From Candidatus Marinamargulisbacteria bacterium SCGC AG-343-D04 (lineage in GTDB: Bacteria > Margulisbacteria > Marinamargulisbacteria > GCA-2716485 > GCA-002719695), in assembly GCA_003265885.1 (NCBI GenBank), contig QFBQ01000039.1:1-12099 (forward strand): 12,099 nt of DNA, written 5' to 3'. This document shows positions 1-7,668 of the stretch, one piece after another (the first letter of the stretch is position 1; each line of letters opens with the position of its first letter). The notes beneath the pieces are model-generated. The model was not told where the DNA came from. It saw only the letters and a list, made by a program, of their open reading frames with translations, and did not search any database. A program made the position numbers and the translations under genes.

Positions 1-218
1 AATGGGATTTAAATGAAGCCGAAACTAAAATCAAGGATGTCGTAGATGGGTTATTTACCATTGGAATTGCTGCCATTGGAATACCTATTTTCTTAGTTAT
101 TTGGCATTTACTCGTCTCGAGAAACACAGAAGAAGCTGCAAAATACTTTAAAAGCGGCATTATCGCTGCAGTTTTATTAGCTGTAGGCAAAAGTTTATTG
201 TATTCACTCAGCAATTAA
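1..218 (+). CDS. VirB2-like T4SS pilin, C-terminal part (5' truncated)
   Basis: An open frame enters from the left edge and reads from base 3 to a TAA at 216-218, giving 71 residues. The visible part starts with a charged stretch (EAETKIKDVVDG) and has a long hydrophobic helix (LFTIGIAAIGIPIFLVIWHLL). A short charged hinge containing SRNTEEAAKYF follows, then a second hydrophobic helix (IIAAVLLAVGKSLLYSL). Two hydrophobic helices around a short polar loop is the topology of VirB2/TrbC-type pilins. The gene ends one base before the VirB3-like gene, the normal virB2-virB3 order. If correct, it is the main pilus subunit, held in the inner membrane before assembly. Its signal peptide would lie outside the window. 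The call rests on topology and position, not a specific motif. Confidence 0.6.
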   Translation, partial: WDLNEAETKIKDVVDGLFTIGIAAIGIPIFLVIWHLLVSRNTEEAAKYFKSGIIAAVLLAVGKSLLYSLSN

Positions 219-219
219 C

Positions 220-459
220 ATGATCATTCATAGACCCATCCACACCCCCCTACAATTATTCACCATTCCACTTAGCTTTTGGGGAATAGGGATAATTCCC
301 TTCCTTATACTACCTATATCTAGCAACCCACTTAAAGTCATCATTATAAGTATTTCTGGTTTATATTTCATAGGAGTTTCCACCTTAATAAATCGATATC
401 ACCTTACAATTATCGAAGATTACATCAGTTATATCCTGCTAAAGGGACTTCATCTCTAA
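220..459 (+). CDS. VirB3-like T4SS inner-membrane protein
   Basis: This is a small 79-residue protein with two hydrophobic segments, about residues 12-33 and 38-56, and a short polar tail. The N-terminus (HRPIHTPLQLFTIPLSFWG) resembles the start of VirB3 proteins, where a Arg-Pro-Leu...Pro...GVP-like stretch precedes the first membrane helix. In known systems VirB3 is an inner-membrane partner of the VirB4 ATPase and is needed for pilus assembly. The ATG follows the pilin stop by one base. The gene's own stop overlaps the VirB4 start as TAATG, so translation of the three genes is probably coupled. Length and topology fit VirB3. F-type TraL is a similar small protein and is the main alternative. 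Confidence 0.65.
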   Translation: MIIHRPIHTPLQLFTIPLSFWGIGIIPFLILPISSNPLKVIIISISGLYFIGVSTLINRYHLTIIEDYISYILLKGLHL

Positions 460-2723
460 TGAAACACCGTCTTTTTTACGAGTTTTGCCATGCATTAAGC
501 ATTGAAGAAGAATATTATATCGACAAAAATGAAGGCATATCGATAGCCTATCATATTGAAGGATTAAATCTATATGTATCAGATCATCATCACAAACAAA
601 GCATTCAAGATCACCTAGCAAACTATTTAGCCGCACTGGACCCTCTCTTACATCTCACATTTTATTGTTTTCAAACATATCAAGCAGCTCCTACATCACC
701 TGTTCAAAAAGAAGAATCTACATACAACTCCCTAAAAGCAGAACGAGAAAAACACTTATCTGAAGCTCATATAAAAAAAACAATGACAATAATATTATCT
801 ATAGGTAAAAAATCTAGCAAAACATCTTTTCCAGAACACATATATCCCTCTTTACACACCCTATACAAACACAAAGCATTATTACAGGATAAAAAAAAGC
901 ATTTAGAACATGTTTTCGAACAATTAAACATCTCCTACAAGGCCTATACAACACGTGATTGGACTTCATTCTTTCATCATATTGGAATCAGACATGACAC
1001 GCTCATGGAACTCAACCCTTACACCCCTCTCAACGAACAACTCTGTTCAGAATCTGTCCATCACGATGCACATTCGTTGCGCATTCAAAAAAAACAGATC
1101 ACAAGCTGTTCCCTTCAATCTCACAAACAACGCATTTCCTCCTGGTTTATGGTACACAACTCGCTAGACCTTCCTATAGGTCTTTCCTACTACGTGTCGT
1201 TTAAAAAAAGCCCACATTACATTCAAAGAATTCAACATCGAAAACGATTACATGCTCTTTTAAGAAAATGTGGGTTTTCAGAGTACAGTGAACAGCGTCA
1301 TGAAACCTTGGAATCCGAATACAATTCGATTATTAATCGACTCAGCAATGATGACTCGTTAATCGATGTATCCATGAATTTTTTAATACAAGAATCTAAT
1401 CCAGACACCTTGGAAAAAAATACTCAACGACTCATCCATTACTGCTACGAAAAATGTGGATTAATAATCAAGGAAAATCATTTTACGCACTTACACCATT
1501 ATTGTTCTTTTTTCCCCAACCAACAATATTTTAATCCCAAAAAAATCTCTATATTTCCAGATCAAGCGACCTATTTCATTCCTATTGGAGACAGTTTTAG
1601 AGGGTTCGGAAAAGGAGACATCACCTTTGACACATCACGAAAAACCCGTTTTCCGTTTAGCTTTATAGACCATAAAGCTCCTGCTGGACATGCCTTAATT
1701 GTAGGAGGAACAGGAGGAGGGAAATCATTTTTCATGTCATGGATACTCACTCAAATCATACAGAGCCGAAACGATGCACTCATCTCAATTATTGATATGG
1801 GAGGAAGCTATCAAAACATATGCAACGAATTTGGCGGGAACTACATCAACATCGCCATCAACAAACAATATGCGCTACAACTATTTCCAAAAAAACAAGA
1901 TATTTTTACAAACAATCACATTGATCCTGACCAACTCATATTTTTAGCTCAATACATCAAATTATTAATCGCCGACTCCGAAAAAAGCAACTTTTCTAAA
2001 CACGAAGAACATCTCATCAACATGGCCATACTAGACATGTATGCTTCAAAAAATTCACCTCTATTATGTGATTTCATACAGGCTCTAAGCTCTCTCGATT
2101 CAGCCGGAAATTCTAGCATCACCCGATTTAAAAATGCATTACAATTATATACAAATAAAAACGAGCCTTTGTCCTGTTTATTTAATCATCATGACACGAT
2201 ATCTATCGATCATCCTTTTATAGTATTCGACATTACTCGCCTCAAAGAATATCCCCAAATAGCTGAGCTGTATTTACAAGTCATTTCCAACACCTTGCGA
2301 CTACGAATGTTTAAGGGAGATTCTCACAATACCAAGCAACTCATTATAAGAGACGAAGTGTGGTCCTTATTTAGTCAGAAAACTGCCTCCAACTATATTC
2401 AAGAAGAGTATCGAACTGCACGAAAATATAGAACCATATTAATCAGCTTATCTCAGCTAATCTCAGATTATACATCCACGAACACCAACGCTGTCTTAAA
2501 AAACTCATATACCACCTTTATCTTACAAAATATGGAAAAGAGAGATGACTTACAAGCACTAGGATTAAACAAAGAAGAAGCCAAACTAGCCAGTCAAGTT
2601 AAACGTTATGGAACACAGTATGCTGATATTTTTATGAAATATGCAGATATTGGATCTGAAGTCATACGAATCAACCCCACTCCAATAGAGTTTGACATAT
2701 GTTCCCGAAAAACTAGCTCATGA
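459..2723 (+). CDS. VirB4/TraC-family T4SS ATPase
   Basis: This 754-residue protein should be the energy-supplying ATPase at the inner-membrane base of the secretion channel. Walker A is GGTGGGKS at residues 416-423. The family motif IDMGGSY at 445-451, followed by CNEFGGNYI, corresponds to the DxGxSYxxLC..xGG motif of TraC/VirB4 proteins. The Walker B region is LIIRDEVWSLF with Asp632-Glu633 and Trp635, the usual DEaW signature. Near the C-terminus, RTARKYRTILISLSQ and SYTTFILQN match the conserved end of the ATPase domain. The first ~390 residues are the poorly conserved N-terminal domain. Length is close to usual VirB4 (about 790) and a little short of F-type TraC. The start overlaps the VirB3 stop (TAATG) and the end overlaps the next gene (ATGA). 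This is the most secure T4SS call in the window. Confidence 0.95.
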   Translation: MKHRLFYEFCHALSIEEEYYIDKNEGISIAYHIEGLNLYVSDHHHKQSIQDHLANYLAALDPLLHLTFYCFQTYQAAPTSPVQKEESTYNSLKAEREKHLSEAHIKKTMTIILSIGKKSSKTSFPEHIYPSLHTLYKHKALLQDKKKHLEHVFEQLNISYKAYTTRDWTSFFHHIGIRHDTLMELNPYTPLNEQLCSESVHHDAHSLRIQKKQITSCSLQSHKQRISSWFMVHNSLDLPIGLSYYVSFKKSPHYIQRIQHRKRLHALLRKCGFSEYSEQRHETLESEYNSIINRLSNDDSLIDVSMNFLIQESNPDTLEKNTQRLIHYCYEKCGLIIKENHFTHLHHYCSFFPNQQYFNPKKISIFPDQATYFIPIGDSFRGFGKGDITFDTSRKTRFPFSFIDHKAPAGHALIVGGTGGGKSFFMSWILTQIIQSRNDALISIIDMGGSYQNICNEFGGNYINIAINKQYALQLFPKKQDIFTNNHIDPDQLIFLAQYIKLLIADSEKSNFSKHEEHLINMAILDMYASKNSPLLCDFIQALSSLDSAGNSSITRFKNALQLYTNKNEPLSCLFNHHDTISIDHPFIVFDITRLKEYPQIAELYLQVISNTLRLRMFKGDSHNTKQLIIRDEVWSLFSQKTASNYIQEEYRTARKYRTILISLSQLISDYTSTNTNAVLKNSYTTFILQNMEKRDDLQALGLNKEEAKLASQVKRYGTQYADIFMKYADIGSEVIRINPTPIEFDICSRKTSS

Positions 2724-3451
2724 TACGTGTAGTTCTGGTGTTATTAGTTTTATCTTACTCTATGGAATTATCTGCCGCTCCCCTATGGCTAGCAGGTCTA
2801 ACTAACAAGCTCGTAACATTAGGCCAATCAAGCAAAGAAAAAATGCAACAAATGAAACATTTTGCTCGAATGACCTCCCTTTTACATGAACTAAAACTGG
2901 TAAATGAACAGCAAAACCAAGATATCCAAAAGCTCAGCAATGAATATAAAAAAATAACACATGGGCACTATTATAAATCCGCCACGCAACTACTTTACAC
3001 AAAAGATACAAAAAACACACATCAACATATTCAAGAATTCAGTAAAATTCAAGGCTACTATACTCAAAAAGATTGGGTAACTATCAAGGAAAACGATGCA
3101 AAAAGAAAGACCGAAGCGTTTAAAAATTGGTTATTAACGACAGACAACACCCCTACATCACATATTTCATCCGAAACCGTCCAAAAACAGATGTCAGCAG
3201 ATTTACAGCAGATAGACACACTTAACCAAATGGGACGAGAACAACAAAATAACCATCAAAACACCGCTATTATTCAGGTTTTGGATAACATCAATCAAAA
3301 GCAACATAGCAAAGAACTTGATATGCTAGAAAAAAATAAACAAAAAAAAGAAAAAGAGGCTGAGCAAGACAAAAAAAGAGACATCTTACTTAAAATACAC
3401 AATTCTAAAAGCTCGAAAAACAGATTTGAGCAATATAAACGGTGGTATTAA
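2720..3451 (+). CDS. Exported coiled-coil protein in the VirB5/TrbJ position
   Basis: The 243-residue product begins with a Sec signal peptide (hydrophobic core at residues 4-13, likely cleaved near A19-A20 in ELSAAPLW). The mature protein is almost entirely polar and helical, rich in Lys, Gln and Glu, with long coiled-coil-like stretches. These run about 34-80 (including LVNEQQNQDIQKLSNEYKK) and 190-225 (a Lys/Glu-rich segment). VirB5 and TrbJ proteins are periplasmic, mostly helical, minor pilus-tip or assembly subunits of about this size, and they are encoded after VirB4. I see no diagnostic VirB5 motif, so the assignment is from export signal, predicted helicity, size and gene order. The start overlaps the ATPase stop by ATGA. 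The end meets the next gene as TAATG. Confidence 0.55.
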   Translation: MIRVVLVLLVLSYSMELSAAPLWLAGLTNKLVTLGQSSKEKMQQMKHFARMTSLLHELKLVNEQQNQDIQKLSNEYKKITHGHYYKSATQLLYTKDTKNTHQHIQEFSKIQGYYTQKDWVTIKENDAKRKTEAFKNWLLTTDNTPTSHISSETVQKQMSADLQQIDTLNQMGREQQNNHQNTAIIQVLDNINQKQHSKELDMLEKNKQKKEKEAEQDKKRDILLKIHNSKSSKNRFEQYKRWY

Positions 3452-4254
3452 TGGCAATAGAACTGGGCATTGAACTCATCGATAAATTACAATTAAGCGA
3501 ATTAATTCCAATCAAAACCGCATCTATTTTGTATACGTCACTATTTGTTTTAATGGGAAGTATTAATTTAATAGCACGAATAACAACAAGTTTTCAGAGT
3601 GATTCAAGATTAAGTTGGATAGATTGGATACTAGAATGTCTGAGTGTTATCGTATGTTCTCTTTTTATGACGGCATTTTTTTCAGGGTGTATCTATCTCA
3701 TGAATAGCATGGCCCACCTCATCTTTCCATTCAGCGACTTATATCATTTTCATGATACCTTGTTTAATCAACAAAGCGTATGGATAGCCTTACTCACAAA
3801 AAACATCTTCACCTTAGATTTTTCAGGACTGTTAAACAGTTTTCTTTACAGCATAGCAAAAATGGCATTCTTTGGGTTGTTGTTATGGCGTTGTATACGA
3901 CTTTTAGTGTTATTTTGTTTAAGCCAGATCCATATACTCAAGTCTCTCATTCCTTGTTATGGAAGAGCCTCGTTGATGAGTTATATCAGCGACATTATAA
4001 GTGTCGCATCCTGGAACATTTATTTTGCAGCTGGAAACAGGGTGTTATCCTTATTAGAAAGCGATAAAGCATTATGGAACAATGAGCAGCAGCATGTTTT
4101 ACCAACCATTTTTGCCTTATACAGCTTATACATTCTCAACATCCCCAAATATGCTGAAAAACATTTCAGCCTTACTCACGTCGCCATAAACCCTTCCTCT
4201 ATGTTTACGACTATCTACTCCTCCATCCAACATCTATACAAAAAAATAAGTTAA
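3451..4254 (+). CDS. Polytopic membrane protein, VirB6-position T4SS component
   Basis: The 267-residue protein has several strongly hydrophobic regions: about residues 23-44, 59-94 (long enough for a hairpin), 127-160, and weaker ones at 175-203 and 217-231. VirB6/TrbL proteins are 5-7 helix inner-membrane channel parts of about 290 residues. This gene sits in the virB6 position between the VirB5-like and VirB8-like genes. I chose the ATG at 3451 because it forms a TAATG overlap with the preceding stop, matching the other couplings in the operon. A GTG three codons upstream at 3442 is also open and would add three residues. No sequence motif specific to VirB6 was recognised, so the name is positional. 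Confidence 0.55.
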   Translation: MAIELGIELIDKLQLSELIPIKTASILYTSLFVLMGSINLIARITTSFQSDSRLSWIDWILECLSVIVCSLFMTAFFSGCIYLMNSMAHLIFPFSDLYHFHDTLFNQQSVWIALLTKNIFTLDFSGLLNSFLYSIAKMAFFGLLLWRCIRLLVLFCLSQIHILKSLIPCYGRASLMSYISDIISVASWNIYFAAGNRVLSLLESDKALWNNEQQHVLPTIFALYSLYILNIPKYAEKHFSLTHVAINPSSMFTTIYSSIQHLYKKIS

Positions 4255-4285
4255 CTAATTATTTACCAAAAAGAAAGATAAAAAA

Positions 4286-4873
4286 ATGAACACATCATTA
4301 TCCCCATTATTTGATCATCTAAAAATACAAAATCGATATTTAAAACAATTAATTCTCGTTCAGACACTCATCATAATCTTGGCTTTACTCACACAAAGCA
4401 AACCTCCTATTATCATTCGAGAAACAGAAAACGGAGCGATAATCACTAAAAATTATGTATTTGAAAACAAGGTCAACGCCATTGATATTGATTTATTTGC
4501 AAAAACATTTATAAAACGATTAAATTTTATCGATTCTTTTGCAATCCAAGAAAATATTCCAGAAGCATTGTCTATGATGAGCAAGAAACTTCACACTCAT
4601 TATGTAAATAATATAATAAAAAAATCAAAAATATCCACCATTATTAATCAACACAATAAAACCACTACGAAAGTAAAGTCTGTAGACTATACATCCAGTG
4701 GTTCAATTATTCACTGCACTATTATATTTGAAAGAGATGTCATTGGATTTGAAACAAAAAAACTAACACAACTCATCATTCGAGCAGAAGCCCTCTTTGA
4801 GATTGTATCTAGATCTAAAGAGTTTCCTTATGGACTACAAGTCAACGACTACAAAGAAATACGACTATCATGA
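4286..4873 (+). CDS. VirB8/TraE-like bitopic T4SS protein
   Basis: This 195-residue protein has a short cytoplasmic N-terminus, one membrane helix at about residues 20-37 (LKQLILVQTLIIILALL), and a periplasmic domain of about 155 residues. That layout and size match VirB8 and F-type TraE, which bridge the inner membrane and the core complex. The stretch FAKTFIKRLNFIDSFAIQENIPEAL followed by HTHYVNNI resembles the start of the periplasmic NTF2-like fold of the TraE/VirB8 group. The later Ile/Phe-rich alternation fits its beta strands. It is the only gene of the operon preceded by a spacer (31 bases). The leader is A-rich (AAGAAAG about 8 bases before ATG), so it may recruit ribosomes on its own. 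The stop overlaps the next gene by ATGA. Identification is from topology, position and weak similarity. Confidence 0.6.
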   Translation: MNTSLSPLFDHLKIQNRYLKQLILVQTLIIILALLTQSKPPIIIRETENGAIITKNYVFENKVNAIDIDLFAKTFIKRLNFIDSFAIQENIPEALSMMSKKLHTHYVNNIIKKSKISTIINQHNKTTTKVKSVDYTSSGSIIHCTIIFERDVIGFETKKLTQLIIRAEALFEIVSRSKEFPYGLQVNDYKEIRLS

Positions 4874-5709
4874 AAAAAAAGTCTCTAGCTATCTTCTATT
4901 ATATAGGATTCGCCTTATATGGAGGGGTATTTATACTAATCGTTCACAATTTCATAGCCTCTCTATCAATAAAAGAAAATCCAGACACACTGAGTTCTGT
5001 GACGATCGATACGACTATGAAAGCATCTCCCCACTATATGAACACTCTAACAGAAGAGTTTACCCTATCCAAAACCAATATCCTTTTAGAAGACCCTATA
5101 GATATACTAGATCCCACACAAAACCCATCACAAACGCCACAACTCTCCAAAAAGAACACTGTATATACACCCCCAATGGGCGATGGACATATAAGCAAAA
5201 CTCAAAAAAATAGTACCTACATAGAGGCAGGCCGTATCCTATATGCACCCTTAACAGAACCCTTATCGTCTCTACAGCTCCACCCCATTCAGGCACATAT
5301 TAAAGACCCTATCTTAGTAAAAGGAACAGATAAAACTCTTAAACAGGCTATTGTCATAGGACAAGTTAGTTGCGACAAACATCTAAATCGATTCTTTATT
5401 CAATTCACAGATCTAGTAATAGGCAAAAAAACGCACTCTATATCTGGGCATGTCATAGACGATAATGGGAAGCGTGGAATAGCTGCAGATGTCATTCAAT
5501 CAAAGAAAGCAGAAGCCCTATTAAACAGTGTCATTTCTGTTGCCAAAGACATCGTAAGTCCTACAAACCGGAACTATTTACCCCCTATTATCAACGACTA
5601 TTCACCTCAAACCGAACACAAAAGCACAGCCAAACAATTACAATTAAACCCAACCCTATTACGCATAAAAATTCAGTTTCCAGTTGAAATTAAAGAAAGC
5701 CTATTATGA
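4870..5709 (+). CDS. VirB10/DotG-like T4SS core-complex protein
   Basis: The 279-residue protein has a Lys-rich N-terminus, one membrane helix at about 6-31, a low-complexity Pro/Thr/Ser-rich periplasmic linker (about 35-115), and a beta-rich C-terminal domain. That is the plan of VirB10/TrbI/DotG proteins, which span from inner to outer membrane. The C-terminal domain shows family-type spacing. EAGRILYAPLTEPLSS (119-134) resembles the 'aGtil.A.l...i.Sd' start, QAIVIGQVSCD (159-169) the Gly-rich strand, and FFIQFTDLVIGKKTHSISGHVIDDNGKRGIAADV (175-208) the 'F..l....g..i...a.D....G.a..V' block. The match is closer to the shortened DotG/TraB style than to classical VirB10. It is smaller than typical VirB10 (about 380 residues), mostly because the linker is short. 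The start and end are ATGA overlaps. Confidence 0.7.
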   Translation: MKKKSLAIFYYIGFALYGGVFILIVHNFIASLSIKENPDTLSSVTIDTTMKASPHYMNTLTEEFTLSKTNILLEDPIDILDPTQNPSQTPQLSKKNTVYTPPMGDGHISKTQKNSTYIEAGRILYAPLTEPLSSLQLHPIQAHIKDPILVKGTDKTLKQAIVIGQVSCDKHLNRFFIQFTDLVIGKKTHSISGHVIDDNGKRGIAADVIQSKKAEALLNSVISVAKDIVSPTNRNYLPPIINDYSPQTEHKSTAKQLQLNPTLLRIKIQFPVEIKESLL

Positions 5710-6695
5710 AGAAACCCATTATCTTCATAATCTATGCTCTTTTGACTTTAAAAATCAACGCCAATGTATTTTTTCCAGACACTGTTCCAGAGCAAGAAAT
5801 AGCCCCTTTGTATTCCAAACAAGCCATCAAAGGGAAGCAAACCTTAACCTTCAATGCCTTTGATAAGCAAACGTATTACATCTATGTCTCCACACAAGAC
5901 GAACAAGATGGCGTTATTATCAATTTAGATTCCCAGTTGGAATATTACACGTCTCCTAGTGAAGACTTATTTTATTTATATCCAAATAAAGACCAAGGAG
6001 GGGTAACAGGAAAAAAAACTCTTACGATAAAGGCCAAAAGAAAAACAGAAACCTATAAAACAGCTACATTACAACTAAAAACACGAGAGTATTATTTAAA
6101 TATCGAACTTATTTTTTCACCCTATCGATCTGTTGCAAACAAATTTGTCTATTTTCAAAATGCTAACCATGATAAAAACAAGCTCATCTATAATCATGCA
6201 TCGTATACAGCCTTAGAAAACAAATTACATCACTCCATCAAAGATAGAGAAACATTGATAAGCCGATTTTTAACCAACAAGGCAATTTTTGTACCCATAC
6301 ATGAACGAATTAGCTATGATTCAAGCAGTATGGAGCTATCTCATTTAGCCATTGTAAATAATCTCTACATGTTAACCGTAATATTTACAGGAGAAGACAG
6401 GCTATCGTTAAACAAAAATGATATTCATTTAAACATACAACCGTATCGATATTCATTAGCCACCGAAATCAAAGAAGACATTCAATCAAAGCCATTAAAA
6501 AGCAGCATAGCCTTTGAAAATTTTGACGGAAAACAAGCGCATACATTTTTATTTAACATATCCAAACACGAACAAAAAAAACGTTTTTTCCTGGAATTAT
6601 ACTTAACTCAATTCAATGTCTTTCGAAAAAAAATAAACCTAGATGCTTTAAAGCCATTGGCAGAAGAACAATTATTTAATGTTACTGTAAGATGA
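5706..6695 (+). CDS. VirB9/TraK-like exported T4SS core-complex protein
   Basis: The 329-residue precursor has a signal peptide (MKKPIIFIIYALLTLKINA, cleavage likely after A19). Residues about 55-140 look like the VirB9/TraK N-terminal beta domain: YYIYVSTQDEQDGVIINL, then LEYYTSPSEDLFYLYP, then KKTLTIKAK, TATLQLKTREYYLNIELIF. This order parallels 'v.ll..g..t.i.l...v.....gd...w.v....l.ikp...t.l.v.T..r.Y.f.l' in that family. Further beta-rich sequence follows (for example LYMLTVIFTGEDRLSLNKNDI). VirB9 proteins form the periplasmic/outer-membrane ring around VirB10, and this gene directly follows the VirB10-like gene with an ATGA overlap. In classical virB operons B9 precedes B10, so the order is reversed here. 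No Cys-containing lipobox is present. The call combines weak motif similarity with strong context. Confidence 0.6.
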   Translation: MKKPIIFIIYALLTLKINANVFFPDTVPEQEIAPLYSKQAIKGKQTLTFNAFDKQTYYIYVSTQDEQDGVIINLDSQLEYYTSPSEDLFYLYPNKDQGGVTGKKTLTIKAKRKTETYKTATLQLKTREYYLNIELIFSPYRSVANKFVYFQNANHDKNKLIYNHASYTALENKLHHSIKDRETLISRFLTNKAIFVPIHERISYDSSSMELSHLAIVNNLYMLTVIFTGEDRLSLNKNDIHLNIQPYRYSLATEIKEDIQSKPLKSSIAFENFDGKQAHTFLFNISKHEQKKRFFLELYLTQFNVFRKKINLDALKPLAEEQLFNVTVR

Positions 6696-7603
6696 ACGAA
6701 AAAAAGATAGGGATTCTTATAGGAATAATACTGTGTATGAAGGGGATATATGCAAACACCTTTGAAAAAATTCCTATTAAATACGAACTTGCCACACGGT
6801 ATTCAGGGGTATCCTCTTGGATAAAAGAAGGGCCTCACTTGGTAAAAACGTCTATTCATGTATCACCTAAACACAGTTATCCATTTATACAATATCGATT
6901 TAAAAACATAGCCCACATACACCTGGGGGCCTTAGTAAATCATAGTAGTAAAGAAGATACTATTCAGCACATCTTTAGCCGTCCAGGCTTATATGGAAAA
7001 GTAAGCACATACCCCATACAGATAGATAGTTATGTATACAAAGATTTACAAGGCCTCATCATTGATTATAAAGGTAGTGGCGTATCACTTTTTAAGTATA
7101 CAGAAACACTACAAGCCGTAAGCGCCATCATCAACTTTTCCATCCCTTCGTATAAAACAGAATTCAAGATAAAATCAACTCAATTTACGTATAACGCTAG
7201 TAAAGAGGGGCAAGGACTTACTGCAACACTATCCACCCTCATAATGATCACAAACAATCCCCACCGATTCACCTTAGGTATACGTGAATACACGTGGAAA
7301 TCCTCAATCAAAACCGACAGTCTTTATAGGCCCTACGACGTCTTATATTCTTTTTACGAGAGTTCATTTTTAAAGCAATTTTCAACTAATAAATTAACAT
7401 ACTTTAACTATCAAACTGAAACTCATATAGAAAAAACGCGAGTTCTATTTACCCATAATCACTATCTCAACGTCCCACTTTATTTCTCTAAAATCAGCCT
7501 AGAATATCCACTTCATTACAATGTGGGAATTTTATTACAGATATTTAACAGTTCAGGGAATTCGAAAACGGGGATTGATTTGAGAGTTATTATGAAAAAT
7601 TAG
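6692..7603 (+). CDS. Unrecognised exported protein, last gene of the T4SS operon
   Basis: The function is not known to me. The 303-residue product starts with a signal peptide (charged NEKK, hydrophobic core about 6-14, cleavage likely after A21 in GIYANTF). The mature part is rich in Tyr, Ser, Thr, Ile and Lys, with alternating hydrophobic patterns typical of beta strands (for example ATLSTLIMITNNPHRFTLGIREYTW). It ends with IDLRVIMKN. No lipobox Cys, transmembrane helix or nucleotide-binding motif is seen. The start overlaps the VirB9-like stop by ATGA, so it is almost certainly made with the T4SS. It may be an outer-membrane or periplasmic accessory, perhaps filling the role of the missing VirB7 or of a specialised pore or adhesin. 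That role is inference from position and export signal only. Confidence 0.6.
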   Translation: MNEKKIGILIGIILCMKGIYANTFEKIPIKYELATRYSGVSSWIKEGPHLVKTSIHVSPKHSYPFIQYRFKNIAHIHLGALVNHSSKEDTIQHIFSRPGLYGKVSTYPIQIDSYVYKDLQGLIIDYKGSGVSLFKYTETLQAVSAIINFSIPSYKTEFKIKSTQFTYNASKEGQGLTATLSTLIMITNNPHRFTLGIREYTWKSSIKTDSLYRPYDVLYSFYESSFLKQFSTNKLTYFNYQTETHIEKTRVLFTHNHYLNVPLYFSKISLEYPLHYNVGILLQIFNSSGNSKTGIDLRVIMKN

Positions 7604-7636
7604 GTATAAATATTTTTAAAAAAGCATCCTAGATAT

Positions 7637-7656
7637 CCCCTAGAACCATTTAGGGG
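7637..7656. terminator. Short GC hairpin between convergent genes
   Basis: CCCCTA (7637-7642) and TAGGGG (7651-7656) form a perfect 6-base-pair stem with an 8-base loop. It lies in the 65-base gap between the T4SS operon stop and the stop of the convergent lipoprotein gene. It is therefore placed to end transcription from either side. There is no T-run directly after the stem on the plus strand. On the minus strand a run of six T's comes about 14 bases later. It is a weak or imperfect intrinsic terminator at best. Confidence 0.35.
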
Positions 7657-7668
7657 TAGAGAAAAGTA

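Noticed and set aside
439..636. 65-residue minus-strand frame at the start of the VirB4 gene
   Set aside because: It is antisense to the VirB3/VirB4 junction and has no motif or ribosome site.
4797..5213. 138-residue plus-strand open frame overlapping the VirB8-like and VirB10-like genes
   Set aside because: It lies in another frame across two well-supported genes joined by an ATGA overlap. It has an Arg/Tyr/Ser-rich composition with no recognisable domain and no independent start signal.
7637..7656. Considered as a strong intrinsic terminator
   Set aside because: The stem has only six pairs and is not directly followed by a T-run on the plus strand, so it is kept only as a weak terminator candidate.
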